A DNA stretch of 64,000 bases from Pseudogymnoascus destructans (GCF_001641265.1 NW_020167534.1:1-64000); one strand, 5' to 3'; numbered from the stretch's first letter, positions 53,366 to 64,000 are shown. Made by a program: numbers and translations. Notes: generated from the sequence alone by a model not told the origin.

Positions 53366-53546
53366 TGAGCTTTGTATGAAGACCCTGAATGGGGTCTTTT
53401 GGGCCCTGGGTTGGGATAGTGTGGCACGACTCTATTTACTTAGATTTCCTTTTGTATTTTATAGCTTTGAGGCTTTGAGGCTTCAGCTAGTGTAGCATTT
53501 GTATATTTACTCTTCCTGTATTGTCTGAATTCATTATTCCTAATCT
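53366..53546. other. short convergent intergenic region
   Basis: Between the ATPase stop and the pseudogene stop. No feature seen. Confidence 0.4.
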
Positions 53547-55040
53547 TTAAAAAATAGTCAAGCTAGGGAGGCAAAGCCTGCCGGAACAAGCAGAGCAAAC
53601 CAGACCAGTTGCTCTGAACGCAATAGCTCCATAGCCAAGGATCTTTAGTCCTAGCCCGACATCCTTAATCATGCCCATGAGAAATGAGGAAAGCAAGGGC
53701 CCCCATCCAAGAACGAGAAAGACGAGAACCATAATATGCGCCTTCGGCCTGATGTTTCTTCTAAACATCTGGTTTCGATCCAGCTGTGCTACCAGCCTAT
53801 TCCACCATAGATAGGATCTTAGTGCAATGAGAATTACTGCAACAATTGTCCCAAGCAATACAAGAACACCGAAAAAGTCATAAAGCAGATAATGGAGATC
53901 CGAGAATATTGTTTGCATGCTGAGCACCCCACAGCAAGAGATGGAGGTCAAAATATGCCTGCTAAAATGCTTAGCAAGCGGACACTCACTCTGAGCCTCG
54001 TGCATGCCTCGAGAGAGTTCGAACAGCCTCAGGTGATCTTCTAGCCTTGTTGACAGCGTAGTTATCGTCCTTTTTATGTCTGTACATGTCGATTGGAGCT
54101 CTACGGCGAGGCATTGGAAATCGCGATAGTTAGCGGCATCGATAAGTAGTATTTTCAGCAATTCGACCAAGGTATCAACCGCTCCGGCCAATTCGGTGGC
54201 TCCTTCCTTCACCTCCTCGTAGAAGCAGATATCTCTTGTGATCTCAGCCAACATGGGAATCGTTAGCGTTGCTCTGCGTGGGTCTGAAAGAGCTTCCTTT
54301 TTCCTTGCATAGTTGGCTTGGAGACTGTACAACTAAGTCGTTATATTCTTCGAGTAGGGCGTGACTATAACGGAGGAGGAGCAATTGCTTTAATCCTGAA
54401 ACCGATGTTTTTTGAGGTGCCGTTGATCGAATAGTAAGTCTAATTCCTGTATCATCGACGTGATATCAATGTAGGCTAATCATTAGTGACCGTGGATGTT
54501 ATATCAGAGGAATATACTCACAAATAATCCGTCCATCTTCTGTTGAAACGAATACATCTTAGCGTTCGTCAAATGGTTCCGGCGGCAATCGATATAGAAT
54601 CAATATAAGGATGTTTAGGTTCGCCTATAGTTTCTTCTTTTAAGGTCGGCTCAAGTGAAAGTCTATAAGAGTGTGTTTCGCATTTGAGTTGTTTGGAGGA
54701 TAAGCCCCACTGAGATATCATTGCAGGGGAGCCAGCGAAAGGAGTCGTTTCAATAAACGGGTTTCTTTTATGACCATCAAAAGTTTCCATAAAGTGTACA
54801 CAGATAGTATGCATTTCTTGTGATCTTTACTGGCTTCGGTAGCTTTTATAAGAATTTTCGTAGACTCTCCAGGGGACAATGGAATGTCCAGAACCTCAAA
54901 GAAGCTTTGTCTCGGCATCAGAGTGGTTTCCAAGAATTGGTAGTATCATAAAGCTTAGATGGCTCGCTCGATAGAGAAATCGTTTCAAGGGCAGTAGTTA
55001 TCACACTTATCATCGACGAGGCGACGGATGAGGCATCCAT
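53547..55040 (-). pseudogene. frameshifted fungal membrane-protein gene
   Basis: Protein-like segments occur in order in different frames. From 55040: MDASSVASSMISVITTALET. At 54930-54790: QSFFEVLDIPLSPGESTKIL. In the next frame to 54569: METFDGHKRNPFIETTPFAG and GLSSKQLKCETHSYRLSLEP. At about 54460-54346: GLKQLLLLRYSHALLEEYND. From 54332 to 53547: YARKKEALSDPRRATLTIPM, HLRLFELSRG, GVLSMQTIFSDLHYLLYDFF and three membrane helices (GVLVLLGTIVAVILIAL, IMVLVFLVLGWGPLLSSFL, LGLKILGYGAIAF). One extra base at about 54338 separates the last two parts, and another change lies near 54800. The GVLSMQ block before the helices recalls the PLxLxxGxxxMN region of CorA-like channels. No function is assigned. 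Confidence 0.6.
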
Positions 55041-55558
55041 GGTAGGAAGGAAGACCTAGGTTTTGGGTGGCTTCTCATATACTTTGGCGGGAAGTCAAAA
55101 TCACATTAGCGATGGAGAGTAGACGCGAAAATCCACGCAAAAGTAGAATATAGTATAGTCGCTTGCACGGCTGAAGTATAGATGACCGTGGAAGTCATTC
55201 CTGCGGAAGTATGGGACTATGAGCAGAGAAAGATGAGCCTCCAGTCGTGGCACAGTTATACAGTACAACATAGGGTGATTGGTCTCGCTAGGCGCCACGA
55301 AAGGAGGCATGTGGCGTTAAATATTTCAAGACGAAAGCCGCACCCATCTAAATGAGCTTGAGCTATAGAAAATACATCGTCCGGTATTGATTCTCCATAA
55401 ATAGATGTCAGTAATAAAAACCAGAAACTATTAAATTCCAAATACAAAGGGCTGATACACCACCAAAGCTAAAATACACCACCAAATCTAAAATACACAT
55501 CCCCCCCCAACCTCACTGAACATCAGCTCGCTCAACCACAGACACCGAGACGTCCACC
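55041..55558. other. no gene recognised
   Basis: About 520 AT-rich bases with only short frames. AAATACACCACCAAA is repeated near 55470-55495. Confidence 0.4.
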
Positions 55559-55978
55559 TCATATCAGCCTAAACATGTTCTCTTTCACCCCCCTCTTCAT
55601 CGCCACCGCCTTCCCATTCTCATACTCCAACCCCGCCGCCCCGCCCTCCCCACTGATCTCCTCCAGCTTAAGCTTCAGCTCCTCATCGAGCTCCGCGATT
55701 GTCTTGGCCCTGACATTGACCTTGACTGGCTCTGCTGGTGTTTCTGGAGTCGAGCTCTTAGCCGGCTGGGTTGGTTCCTGTGGGGAAATTAATACCATGC
55801 TTGGAAGAATATGGGGAACGCGGGGCTGGGGGGGAGGGGATGTGATGGATGTCGTTACCGTTGATTCCTTGGCAGGTTGTGCAGGTGATGTGGTGCTAGA
55901 AAAGAAATAGTAGCGCACGGCGTTGGTGGAGGAGGGTAGTCTCAGAGAAGAAGGTGCGTGCGTTAAAGCTCTCTTCAT
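55559..55978 (-). CDS. small conserved fungal protein, probable mitochondrial
   Basis: Exons are 55978..55859 and 55777..55559, giving 112 residues. The intron of 81 nt (GTAACG..CCCCACAG) is a multiple of three with no in-frame stop, so reading through would give 139 residues. The N-terminus is a likely presequence (KRALTHAPSSLRLPSSTN, RYYFF). The conserved end reads AKTIAELDEELKLKLEEISG, then GGAAGLEYENGKAVAMKRGV and KENMFRLI. Ascomycete homologues with this ending are familiar to me as uncharacterised. The spliced form is preferred because the intron translation is Pro-rich filler. Confidence 0.72.
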   Translation of the reverse strand: MKRALTHAPSSLRLPSSTNAVRYYFFSSTTSPAQPAKESTVTTSITSPPPQPRVPHILPSMVLISPQEPTQPAKSSTPETPAEPVKVNVRAKTIAELDEELKLKLEEISGEGGAAGLEYENGKAVAMKRGVKENMFRLI

Positions 55979-56347
55979 TGCAAGACTGGATATATGTGTA
56001 TTGATTGGAGTTGTTGAGTTGCGGTAGATGGGAGTTTGAAGAGGTTGGGAGGCAGATACTCGTAGCGTTATTGATAGATGGTTGATAACAAAATGATAGT
56101 CCCGCCTAAAGTGGACCTCAATTGCGGCCCGAGTGCTTCATACAAAATCCAAAGCTCGACTCTCCTATGAGCTGCTCCTATTCAAACTCATCTCATGCAT
56201 GTATCATCTATCCCACTACTGTCTCAGTTCCCAATACTTTCTCAGTTCCCACTACTGTCTCAGTTCCCACTACTGTCTCAGTTCCACTACTGTCTCAGTG
56301 TATAAACTCAATAGTATACAAAGAATAAAACGGCAAGCATTACGAAC
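55979..56347. repeat. 18-bp minisatellite in intergenic sequence
   Basis: CCCACTACTGTCTCAGTT is repeated five times at 56212-56300 (the second copy has AATACTTT, the last lacks one base). The rest of the stretch shows no gene. Confidence 0.8.
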
Positions 56348-57480
56348 TTAATGAGCCTTGGCCCATCCCGCCACCGGCGCGGGCTCGATCGAGATGGGGT
56401 AGTAGAAGAGCTCCGTTAGATCAACCCCCGCTTTGGTCTCTTAGAGTCGTAGCAGGTTAACTTCCCAGTAAGCCTTCTGCGCCGTGGTGCGGTCCATCCG
56501 AGCATCCGCATAGTTGATATACATGCCCCAGTCAGACGGCGCATATCAGTAGTGGTATTCGACAGCCACCCGTCCAGAAACTCAAATCCAAGATCATCCC
56601 GCGAGGCGCATGTTCAACTCGGCCGGCATAGGGCTTTCAGCCCAACTACCGTGGAATAAGAGCACCGCACAGGCAGGCCTAGAAGCCTTGGAGTCCTATG
56701 CAAAAAATGAAAACCAGGTAACGTTCGCCGGAGCTTCAAACGTCCTGAATTGGTACGACGCAGCGATGCCGAAGTTTGAACCTGCCCCTAGCATGGCCCA
56801 GAAAATATCTGGGTGCTGGCTTTCAGAGCACTCGACGACAGTGGTATTTGCGAGATCCCCGTTATACCTATCACCCAGTCCAAAGCTAGCCCATGGGTGT
56901 TGGATGCCATCCCGAAGCCACCGTGCAGGACGTGGCCTGACACTCCCATTCTTTGAAAGATTAGCATAAGTTATTGCTCGCAGTTAGACGTCACTCACCC
57001 AGGACATGTTCCATGTGAGATAGCCCGATTCTGCAAAAAAGCTCCGTGGCTAAATGACCCAGCCTCGCCCCTGGCTCAACGATAGCGATGTTTGTCTCTG
57101 TGTCGAGAGTGATATTACACATTTGGTCAAGCTGGGTCACGAGATGCCCGTCTTCTCCCCCTAGGCCCAGCGAGGCATATGAATGACCGCCTGCCTTCGG
57201 GGTCACTTTGACACCGTTCTCTGCGCCGCAAGAGATGGCTGATTGGATGTGCTCTGTTGTTGTCGGCACCGCTATGGCAGCTGGTGTATACTCCAATCGC
57301 TCATTGAAAGGTGAGGCATAGACTTCCCAATCCTCCGCGTCAGACTCTTAGAACGGAACCTTTGCTGTTTCGAGGCAGTCCTTAATGCTGTCGTGTTTCT
57401 TTCTGTGCCCCCCTGTGCAACCCCAATTGCAAAACCAAGACACACCAGGGCTAATGAACGAATAGTATTAAAAGCCTAGC
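56348..57480 (-). pseudogene. berberine-bridge-type FAD-linked oxidase, decayed
   Basis: Minus strand, in order: a signal-peptide-like stretch (FNTIRSLALVCLGFAIGVAQ) in one frame; IKDCLETAKVPF followed by TAA; DWEVYASPFNERLEYTPAAI, KVTPKAGGHSYASLGLGGED and IVEPGARLGHLATELF (FAD_binding_4 with the His of GGHSY). A T run then drops a base and the frame shifts to LQNRAISHGTCPG. A short intron comes before GVSGHVLHGGFGMASNTHGL. A further shift leads to VVECSESQHPDIFWAMLGAG and FGIAASYQFRTFEAPANVT. Most of the substrate domain is missing. The BBE C-terminus follows: DWGMYINYADARMDRTTAQK and AYWEVNLLRL, a stop, and LTELFYYPISIEPAPV. Such enzymes oxidise sugars or alkaloid-like substrates. This one is inactive. 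Confidence 0.82.
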
Positions 57481-58225
57481 AATTATTGTATACGTTTAAG
57501 CTAGACTGACATCGCCTTGTCAGCCTTCGGAGCCGTAGCCACGTCTTCACTTTGCATAGAAGGCCCTGTAACGGCTGGAAGGGCTGGAAGGGTGTTAGGG
57601 CAGCTAAGAGATGAGAACGAAAGTTGAAGTAAGCATGCCTACTTATGACCAAAGGCAACGGATACCATGCCGTTTAGGGATGCCCTGCCATAAGCGGATA
57701 CTCGCATACGGCGGTCCGTTATAGATAGATCTTGATGCGATTAATGCGGTCACATAGATCTGTGTGGGGGATTACTTGGCGGCACTTGTGTACGGCACTG
57801 AAGCATATGGATATCGCTGTTGCGGCTAGGAGGGGGAGAGGAGATGTGCAGACGCGGCGGACACGGGGTTGACGCGGGGAGTTGGATGTACAACAGGCTG
57901 TGGTATATTCAATTCTTTGGTATCTCTCTATTTACAAATAGCTGTTATCCAATGCTATGTGTGTGGGTTTTATGTGCCTCACATAAGGGTTGAGTAGTCC
58001 GATACTGCCCAGCACTTCCAAGACTGCTCCTAAGACTGCGGGAGTCTACACTTATATTCCAGCCTCGGAATACCTGAAGCCTCGATTTGTTTAGAGGTCC
58101 CTCCCGCAACCAGTCTCGAACCGAGTTCCTCCATCGTCTGGCGTCTGGCTATGATGAGCCAACTCGTAGGCAAGACGGCCAGTGCCATGATCACTGTCAT
58201 ATCGTATCCATAATCGTCCTCTCTT
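57481..58225. other. no gene recognised
   Basis: About 745 bases between the oxidase pseudogene and the SAS2-like gene. No frame with family features was seen. Confidence 0.45.
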
Positions 58226-59565
58226 TCAATCCCCCATATCCTCATCCGTACTTCTTTCCCTACACCCATACCCCGCCACAAACCCATCCGGGTCAATTAT
58301 CGGCCCCAAACCCGTCTTACTAGCCGCCATCCACCCCCTGAGCTGCTGCTTGTCGATCTTGACTCTCTGCACGTCTCCCTTCCCCTTCCCAGCCGCAACG
58401 GCGATGTTCATATGCTTCAGCGCCGTCAGGCAATCCTCCACACAAATCCACGTGCCCGTGCTAATCTCATCCAGGCTCACCACCTTGGTTTTCTTCTTCT
58501 CCATGTCCCCGACGTCCAGAAGGTAGCGCGCCACTTCGCCGCTCCAGTATTTAATGTAACTCATCTTCCCCAGGTCAGAGATGGGTTTCTCTGGGCCGCC
58601 AATGATCTTCTCGCGTCGCGAGATCTCGTATGATACAGCGATCAGGAGGGACCCCAGACCTTTGTGCTGCCAGGGCGGGAACACGAGGATGCAGGCGAGA
58701 TTGTTGTTATCCCACGACATATTTTCCTTGCTGAAGAAGCCAATAACTTGCTCTTCGTCTGTCGTCGGGTTCGTGTGGACGAGGAGTAGGTAGATGAAGC
58801 CGGCGACATCGAAGAAGACGGACTTGTTATCGAGGAATAGCTTCGCAAATAGGCACAGGTTTTGGCAATACAGCTATAGTTCAAAGTCAGCTCAATTATC
58901 TCCAAAACAGCCGTATCAGGAGCACTCACGGAATCAACTTCCCCATCCACCTCCCAGACGCTCCACCCACTATTGCCATGACTGTATATCTTCCTCCCCG
59001 GTACCATTGGCGCCGCACCCCCTCTTCTCCTCTCGCACGCCTTCCCATGTCCAACCCAACCCATCAACTCCTTGCTATACTTGAAGCAATGCTTACACAC
59101 ATAAAGCCGCTCCAGCATCTCCTTCTCCTCCACCACCTCCCTCCCCACTATCTCCTTAACATGCCGGCTTGGATACCACGCCCTGAACAGTATATCGCCC
59201 AACACCACATTATCCACATTCCTCTCCAACGTCGGCGCAGCCGCAGCCGAGGGCTTCGACGTCGACGAGCTCAGCGACGGCGTGATCGACACCGCGCGCC
59301 TAGCTGTCGCAGTCGGCATAGCCCTAGACTTTCTGCTTCTCCTCGCTGGCTTCGGCTTTATCGGTGACGGGGCCGAGGCAGACGATGACGCATAGGTAAG
59401 CTGCTCTTTACGCTTCTCTCTCACGGGTTTCGCAGGTTTCGCAGGCTCCGTTGTCGCATTTTGCGCCCCCGCCGTTCCCGTGGTTGCATTCGCTGCCGTC
59501 GCACTGTAGGTGGTTCTTGGTGCGCGCGGCGCAGTGGTGCCGCGTTTACGTTTTATCGGCGCCAT
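58226..59565 (-). CDS. SAS2: MYST-family histone acetyltransferase, SAS2-like
   Basis: Exons are 59565..58930 and 58873..58226 (intron 56 nt, GTGAGT..CTATAG), giving 427 residues. The first 115 are Ala/Pro/Ser-rich and basic. Then come NVVLGDILFRAWYPSRHVKE, the C2HC finger LYVCKHCFKYSKELMGWVGH with GKAC, and the acetyltransferase core: LYCQNLCLFAKLFLDNKSVF, FSKENMSWDNNNLACILVFP (with the active-site region Cys), the acetyl-CoA loop QHKGLG, and GGPEKPISDLG with the catalytic Glu. The VCxxCFKY finger is closer to Sas2 than to Esa1. There is no chromodomain. Sas2 acetylates H4K16. The C-terminus is longer than in yeast. Confidence 0.9.
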
Positions 59566-60312
59566 ATTTGTGGGCCAGGGTGGTAAGGAATCGTGCTACA
59601 TAAGATGAGATTTGGGGTTCTTGTGAGCGACGATGTCGCGGTAGTGGAGCGGTGGGTTATGGGGGGAGTCATTTATTTGGGAGGGCAGTTAGGTATTCTT
59701 TCTTGCTCTGGGGAAGTCGCTGCGCGATTGAGGGACTGTTTGGACCCTGAAAGGTAATGGGCAGTCGCGTACATGTTGGTGTTTGGTGAGGTAAGTTACA
59801 CTTTGTTTCCGGCGGGCAAGGCCGTCATGTGAGGGTTCAGCCATGTTTGTTTTGAACGAAAGCAGTTCACATGTCATTGATATCAGTTAGCACAGAATAA
59901 TTCAGAATGAGATACTTTGATGTCAGATTATGAATCTTCAAACTGAAGCTTCGTGCCTATCGACTTTACTCAATACTACTTTTAAACACTTTCTCACAGG
60001 GCTGCGTGTAAGGCTATGTAGATCTGTGATGAAGCAAAATACAATGATTATCGAAGGGAATGCTCTAAATCCATTACTACACTCCTTCGCGCCAAACACG
60101 ACGCGTATGCATGAAACTAAAAGTGCCGGTTGGGAGTGACGTCTCTATAACTATCCTCGATCACCCCTCCTATCCGGCCGGATTGAAAAGCAAGACAATA
60201 CAGGTTGATGAAGTGTAATTATCCTCGTCCTCGCCGTGCGCGTTGTTCCCGAAAACCGTTCGACCCATCGTACATCCATCGCCTTTCCCTTCCCCGCCGA
60301 AAATAAACCATC
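59566..60312. other. intergenic, SAS2 promoter and RPN3 3' region
   Basis: About 750 bases; no gene or repeat was recognised. Confidence 0.45.
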
Positions 60313-62172
60313 TTACATGCCCTCAAACTCACCACCCAGATCGTCCTCGTCCAAATCCCCGTCTTGGATCTCCTTCACCATCTCGCGCTCGCGCTCGCGC
60401 TCGCGTGCTTCTTGTGCGTTCTTCAGCTCGAGCCTGTGCTGGTTCATTGGGAAGCGCATTGCCTATGATTGTCAGTAAATAGTCCTCAATATTAATGGGA
60501 AAATAACCGTACCTTGATGCTCTCATCATGAAGGGCAAGACACGCACGAATACGGTCATGGAAAGCCTCCCCAGGTTCCCTTGTTGCGTAGACATCGCTA
60601 ATCTCCTTGCTCTTCATGAAACCTCTCTCACGATCCAGTGTAGCTTCTATAACACCATCCCTAATGGCCTTGGCAACGATGTACTCGGCCGACTCCTCGC
60701 TTCCCAAATGAAGGCGAATGCAGATGTCGCGGAGAGAAATGCGGGAGTATGACAGAGACATCATGCGAATTCCTGTCTTGATAACATTCTGTCTGAGTCT
60801 AAGAATCAATGTATATGTGCCGTCACGTCGGAAAGTATCGCTATGTTGCTTGATCGAAGTCTCGAAATCAACGAGGTTGCCAACACGGACGGCTTGTACG
60901 AGTAATAAGTATGGAGCAAGGGCCCTCTCGAGGCTTGCCATGCTGAAAGTAGCTCTCTCTGGGATATCTCCCATGAGTAATTCCACGACAAGAAGGAGCT
61001 TTGTCGCGGTTTGGGTGAAGCCAGCTGCGCTTGGACTCGAGGGGGCCTTGCGAGTTGCAGCAGTCAGGTGCTCGTGTGCCTCAGTATAACGGAGCTGAAT
61101 TGCGCGAATTCGTCCCAGATAGTATAGATATCTCGCAACCTGGTTATTCGACGCGTTTTCGGGGAATTTCGTGTGGGATACCAAGAGATCGGCTTGAGTG
61201 ATGTGCGACGTTGAAAGGTAGTTGCGGAGCAGAAGAACGATGACCGTAGCTTGTGTATCGATATCCTTTCTGAGAACAGCAGTTCGAAGAGCTGCAAGAA
61301 GCGCTGGGCGGAGAGATACAACTGGCGAGTTCGGTGACGGTGGTAGCGGCTGCAGCTGTTCAGCAAACAGCGAGAAGTAGAAGTAAGCCCGAGCAGCTAA
61401 CGAGTCCAGTGTGCGACGGTTGAGAGTGTGTATTTGCTTGGCCAGTTGAGAAGAGAATTTCGCTCCCTTCTCGTTCTCCTTCTGGTCTGCAAACAGGACT
61501 TGGACCAGAATACCCAGGAACACATCGATCTCTGGGATGATCTCCTTGGCCTCTTTCTTCGATCCATTCTTCGCAGTCGCCTTGACGTCACCATCAACAT
61601 CCATATCGGATGCTGTCTGCCTACTAAACGTAGCATTCCCCTTGTTCAAAGCAGCCAGCAAGTTCTTTGCTACAGAGCTTGATGCAGGGTATGTCTCCGT
61701 TATGACTTGTGCCAGGACATCGGCGCTCAGGTGTTTGCGGATTGTAGAAATTGATCGCAGAGCTCTCAGGGTGAAACGAGCATCGAATAATGCCACAGCC
61801 TTCTCTAATAACACAAAGTCGTTCTTGATATCTGTTGATGAGGCTCATGGTTAGCTTCAAGGCTGGGTCCATCGTACAAACGCTTCACTTACTCGAAATG
61901 GTCAGAGCTATCGGATCCACCCCGGCCTCCACTTCACTTGCTGCTGTCTCTTCATCCATTGCCACGTCTCCCTCATCATCTGGTGGTGGTGGCGCCGATA
62001 GCTTTGAAGCTTTCGATGGAGGCACAACGACCGTCATCTCGTCGTCGCCTTGGGTCACTTTCTTGCCCTTGCCACCCTTCTTCGATGCTGGAGCATCGTC
62101 TTTCATCTCGATATCCTGTGTTCCATTCTCGACTGGATCATTGCCGTTTGTGTGAGGGGTTTTGCTGGGCAT
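60313..62172 (-). CDS. RPN3: 26S proteasome regulatory subunit Rpn3 (PSMD3)
   Basis: Exons are 62172..61893, 61831..60513 and 60462..60313 (introns 61 and 50 nt), giving 582 residues. The first 90 are low complexity (SKASKLSAPPPPDDEGD). TPR-like helices follow (KNDFVLLEKAVALFDARFTL, TLDSLAARAYFYFSLFAEQL, YLYYLGRIRAIQLRYTEAHE). The PCI domain is at about 400-530 (SYSRISLRDICIRLHLGSEE, AEYIVAKAIRDGVIEATLDR). The tail AMRFPMNQHRLELKNAQEAR ends in Glu/Arg repeats and a short acidic C-terminus. Rpn3 is a scaffold subunit of the 19S lid. Exon 1 and the last exon are needed for the family ends and fit both splice phases. Confidence 0.95.
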
Positions 62173-62832
62173 GTCGTCGTTGTCGTCAGGGGTGTGTCGA
62201 GCACGTTGACGTTGGATTTCGGTCGCGTCTCGCGAGAGAGCTCGTCGTTTGTGTGTTGTTAAGAGAACTCCAGATGTGAATTAGATTACAAACCGGAAGG
62301 CTTGTCCTTTGCCGTGTTTGTTTATGTTCTGTGGTCGTTGGTTGGTCGGGTTCAGATGGGATTCAGCAAGACAGTCTTCCGTTGATGCTTGAGGTAATCG
62401 CAGGCAAGGTAGCTTCGTAGCCTTTGAGTTAGGCGGCTCCGACCAGAAGCGAGAGAGATGGACGACCAGGCTGCTGACGTGACGACAAGTCACAAGGTTC
62501 CCCAACAACCAAATGTCGAGAGAGTTCTCGACTACCAGAAAGCGCAACACAACTCAATTATCACGAGAAATTGTATTACAAAGTAAACAATAAAATGTCG
62601 TTGTTAGATAATCTGCAATGTATCAATCTGGCTAGATTGATAATCACGGGATTCACTTATGAAAGTGAGTGAGTGGCAAAAGAACTTCGGAGTCACCATC
62701 CGCCAAATCGGCGGAGTCAGCGGCAGTGGAGCCTCATAACCCCCGCCTGTCGACAACCGCAGCTCTCCAGCGTTAACCAACATTACATTCTTCACATTTC
62801 AACACATACATTTCCTGAAATCTACTTGTAAA
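62173..62832. other. divergent intergenic region
   Basis: About 660 bases between RPN3 and the NYN gene, which are divergently transcribed. No motif stood out. Confidence 0.45.
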
Positions 62833-62972
62833 ATGTCAGAAACCGACAGTCGGTCACTACAACAAAGGTATGCTTGCCGGAACCTTCTATCGCCCGCCAC
62901 CAAATACTTACTGGATGCAAGTCCCCCTCTCGCAAACCAACACTCCTCGCCATAGAACAAACAAGATCTCTT

Positions 62973-64000
62973 ATGTCTCCTCATCCTGGAGTGCCCATAG
63001 CTTCTTGGGACTTCGGTCCCTGTATCGAACTGCTAGTGCAGGGCGTGAAGTCCGACAACACTAAATCACCACGGCTGAACAATGCCTCCTCGACAAACAT
63101 ACCTGCCAGAAACCAAGATGTCGCCACCACCAGAAGTACTCCAAGTCTAGGGAATTTCGATGCCATTTTCAAGCACTTAGGCACCGAGCCTATCGACATA
63201 CCCATCAAAGCAAACTATCCATCATCTTCAGACGAAACATCTGAAGATGTAGGCTCATACTCCACTACGGCCTCCACACCGCCGGACGAAGAACCTGAAT
63301 ATTTTGACTTGTGCATGACACCTAGGGCGGTCAGGGCGAATGAAGATATTCAAAATTACAAAACAAAACTGGAGTTGAATAATACTCCACAAAATAAACC
63401 GAAGAAAGTCACCTTGCCCAACGGAGCCAAGCAACTGCCAAACAATCCCCTGTCAACGACCGAACTTTATCGTCAGCTCAAGGTCACCCGAACATTGGAC
63501 TCGACCGTTCCACTCCCAAGTTTCGGATGGGTGCCGGATGACCTGCCTACTACGCCGGTACGGAGAAGCGAGCGCATATTTAACAAAGCCAAGAAGTCCT
63601 CAGCTGTAGTTGATGTCCATGCGACATTAACGCATTTTTCAACAGCACGAGCTGCTGGAATCAGCACGCATAAGTCAGTCGGCCGTCGCCAGAGTTTACC
63701 TGCAGATACTCCGCGTATTCTGCTGGATCCTAAAGTGATAAGACCTCTGCTATATGCGTCTCATGATACGAAGAAGCTTAGAATTGCTGAAAAGCTCATG
63801 CTAAGATTCGGAAAAATATCGAGTACGATTGAGGGCGACCTTATCCGTGCTATAGACCATGTTGGTGGCAATGAACGTCCAGATGGCATCCATGTGTTCG
63901 TTGATAGCTCTAACATTGCCATCGGATTTGCAGAGGCGCTCAAAAGGGCACGGGGAATGGACAAAAATGAATTTACGAAATTACCACCACTGGCATACCA
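62973..64000 (+). CDS. NYN-domain protein, 3' end outside window
   Basis: An open frame runs from 62973 to the window edge with no stop (342 codons seen). It starts MSPHPGVPIASWDFGPCIEL. A Ser/Thr-rich acidic stretch follows (PSSSDETSEDVGSYSTTAST). KPKKVTLPNGAKQLPNN, VPLPSFGWVPDDLPTTPVRR and then, near the edge, PDGIHVFVDSSNIAIGFAEA mark the first strand of a NYN (PIN-like) nuclease domain with its Asp. ATG 62973 is the first in this frame. An alternative is ATG 62833 (SETDSRSLQQ) spliced from 62868 to 62966, which also keeps the frame. NYN domains occur in RNA-cleaving enzymes; activity here is not shown. Confidence 0.75.
   Translation, partial: MSPHPGVPIASWDFGPCIELLVQGVKSDNTKSPRLNNASSTNIPARNQDVATTRSTPSLGNFDAIFKHLGTEPIDIPIKANYPSSSDETSEDVGSYSTTASTPPDEEPEYFDLCMTPRAVRANEDIQNYKTKLELNNTPQNKPKKVTLPNGAKQLPNNPLSTTELYRQLKVTRTLDSTVPLPSFGWVPDDLPTTPVRRSERIFNKAKKSSAVVDVHATLTHFSTARAAGISTHKSVGRRQSLPADTPRILLDPKVIRPLLYASHDTKKLRIAEKLMLRFGKISSTIEGDLIRAIDHVGGNERPDGIHVFVDSSNIAIGFAEALKRARGMDKNEFTKLPPLAY

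Noticed and set aside
53960..54030. Possible short intron (GTGAGT..CTCAG) in the membrane-protein pseudogene
   Set aside because: Removing it (70 nt) would put the membrane helices out of frame, while the unspliced frame keeps them.

Overview
The window is a nuclear chromosome segment from a filamentous ascomycete (Pezizomycotina-like). The genes have short introns (48-186 nt, GT..AG, CTAAC-type branch sites). The gene set is fungal (HPC2, RPAP1/RBA50, RRP14, VPS74, REB1, SAS2-like, RPN3, complex I subunits). The repeats are chromodomain Ty3/gypsy, Ty1/copia, pogo and Tc1 elements, some with stop codons that could come from C-to-T change. All exon structures below were built by hand from splice signals, frame and remembered family sequence; no search was run.

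1-20.7 kb is a nested transposon island. A Ty3/gypsy chromovirus is present twice in inverted orientation: copy 1 (+, 1-5877, 5' end outside the window) and copy 2 (-, 10408-18093, complete, both LTRs, 5-bp target duplication ACACT). Copy 2 sits inside the pol gene of a Ty1/copia element (-, 8540-18738). Both gypsy copies carry a three-exon gene on the strand opposite to gag-pol, between pol and the 3' LTR. It encodes a 212-residue Cys-rich protein and is the most unusual item in the window. Around it lie solo LTRs of three families and pogo and gypsy fragments.

20.7-41.8 kb is ordinary gene territory: RPAP1/RBA50 (-), a low-complexity block, HPC2 (+), about 4.2 kb with no convincing gene, a conserved fungal gene of unknown function (-), RRP14/SURF6 (+), VPS74/GOLPH3 (-), mitochondrial acyl carrier protein (-) head to head with the 23-kDa complex I subunit (+), and a REB1-like Myb factor (-).

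41.9-50.9 kb is a second transposon island. A Tc1-like fragment is cut by a second chromovirus (42481-49214, -, about 0.94-kb LTRs, one frameshift in integrase), which joins a partial LTR of the same family and a decayed pogo transposase. Different host DNA on the two sides suggests a rearrangement between family members.

51.4-64 kb: a membrane-anchored AAA+ ATPase probably of mitochondria (+), a frameshifted membrane-protein pseudogene (-), a small probable mitochondrial protein (-), a decayed berberine-bridge-type FAD oxidase (-), a SAS2-like MYST acetyltransferase (-), proteasome subunit RPN3 (-), and the 5' part of an NYN-domain gene (+) that runs off the right edge.

The host genes are mostly housekeeping functions (transcription, chromatin, ribosome biogenesis, Golgi, respiration, proteasome). 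No biosynthetic cluster was seen, and no tRNA, rRNA or CRISPR was recognised.
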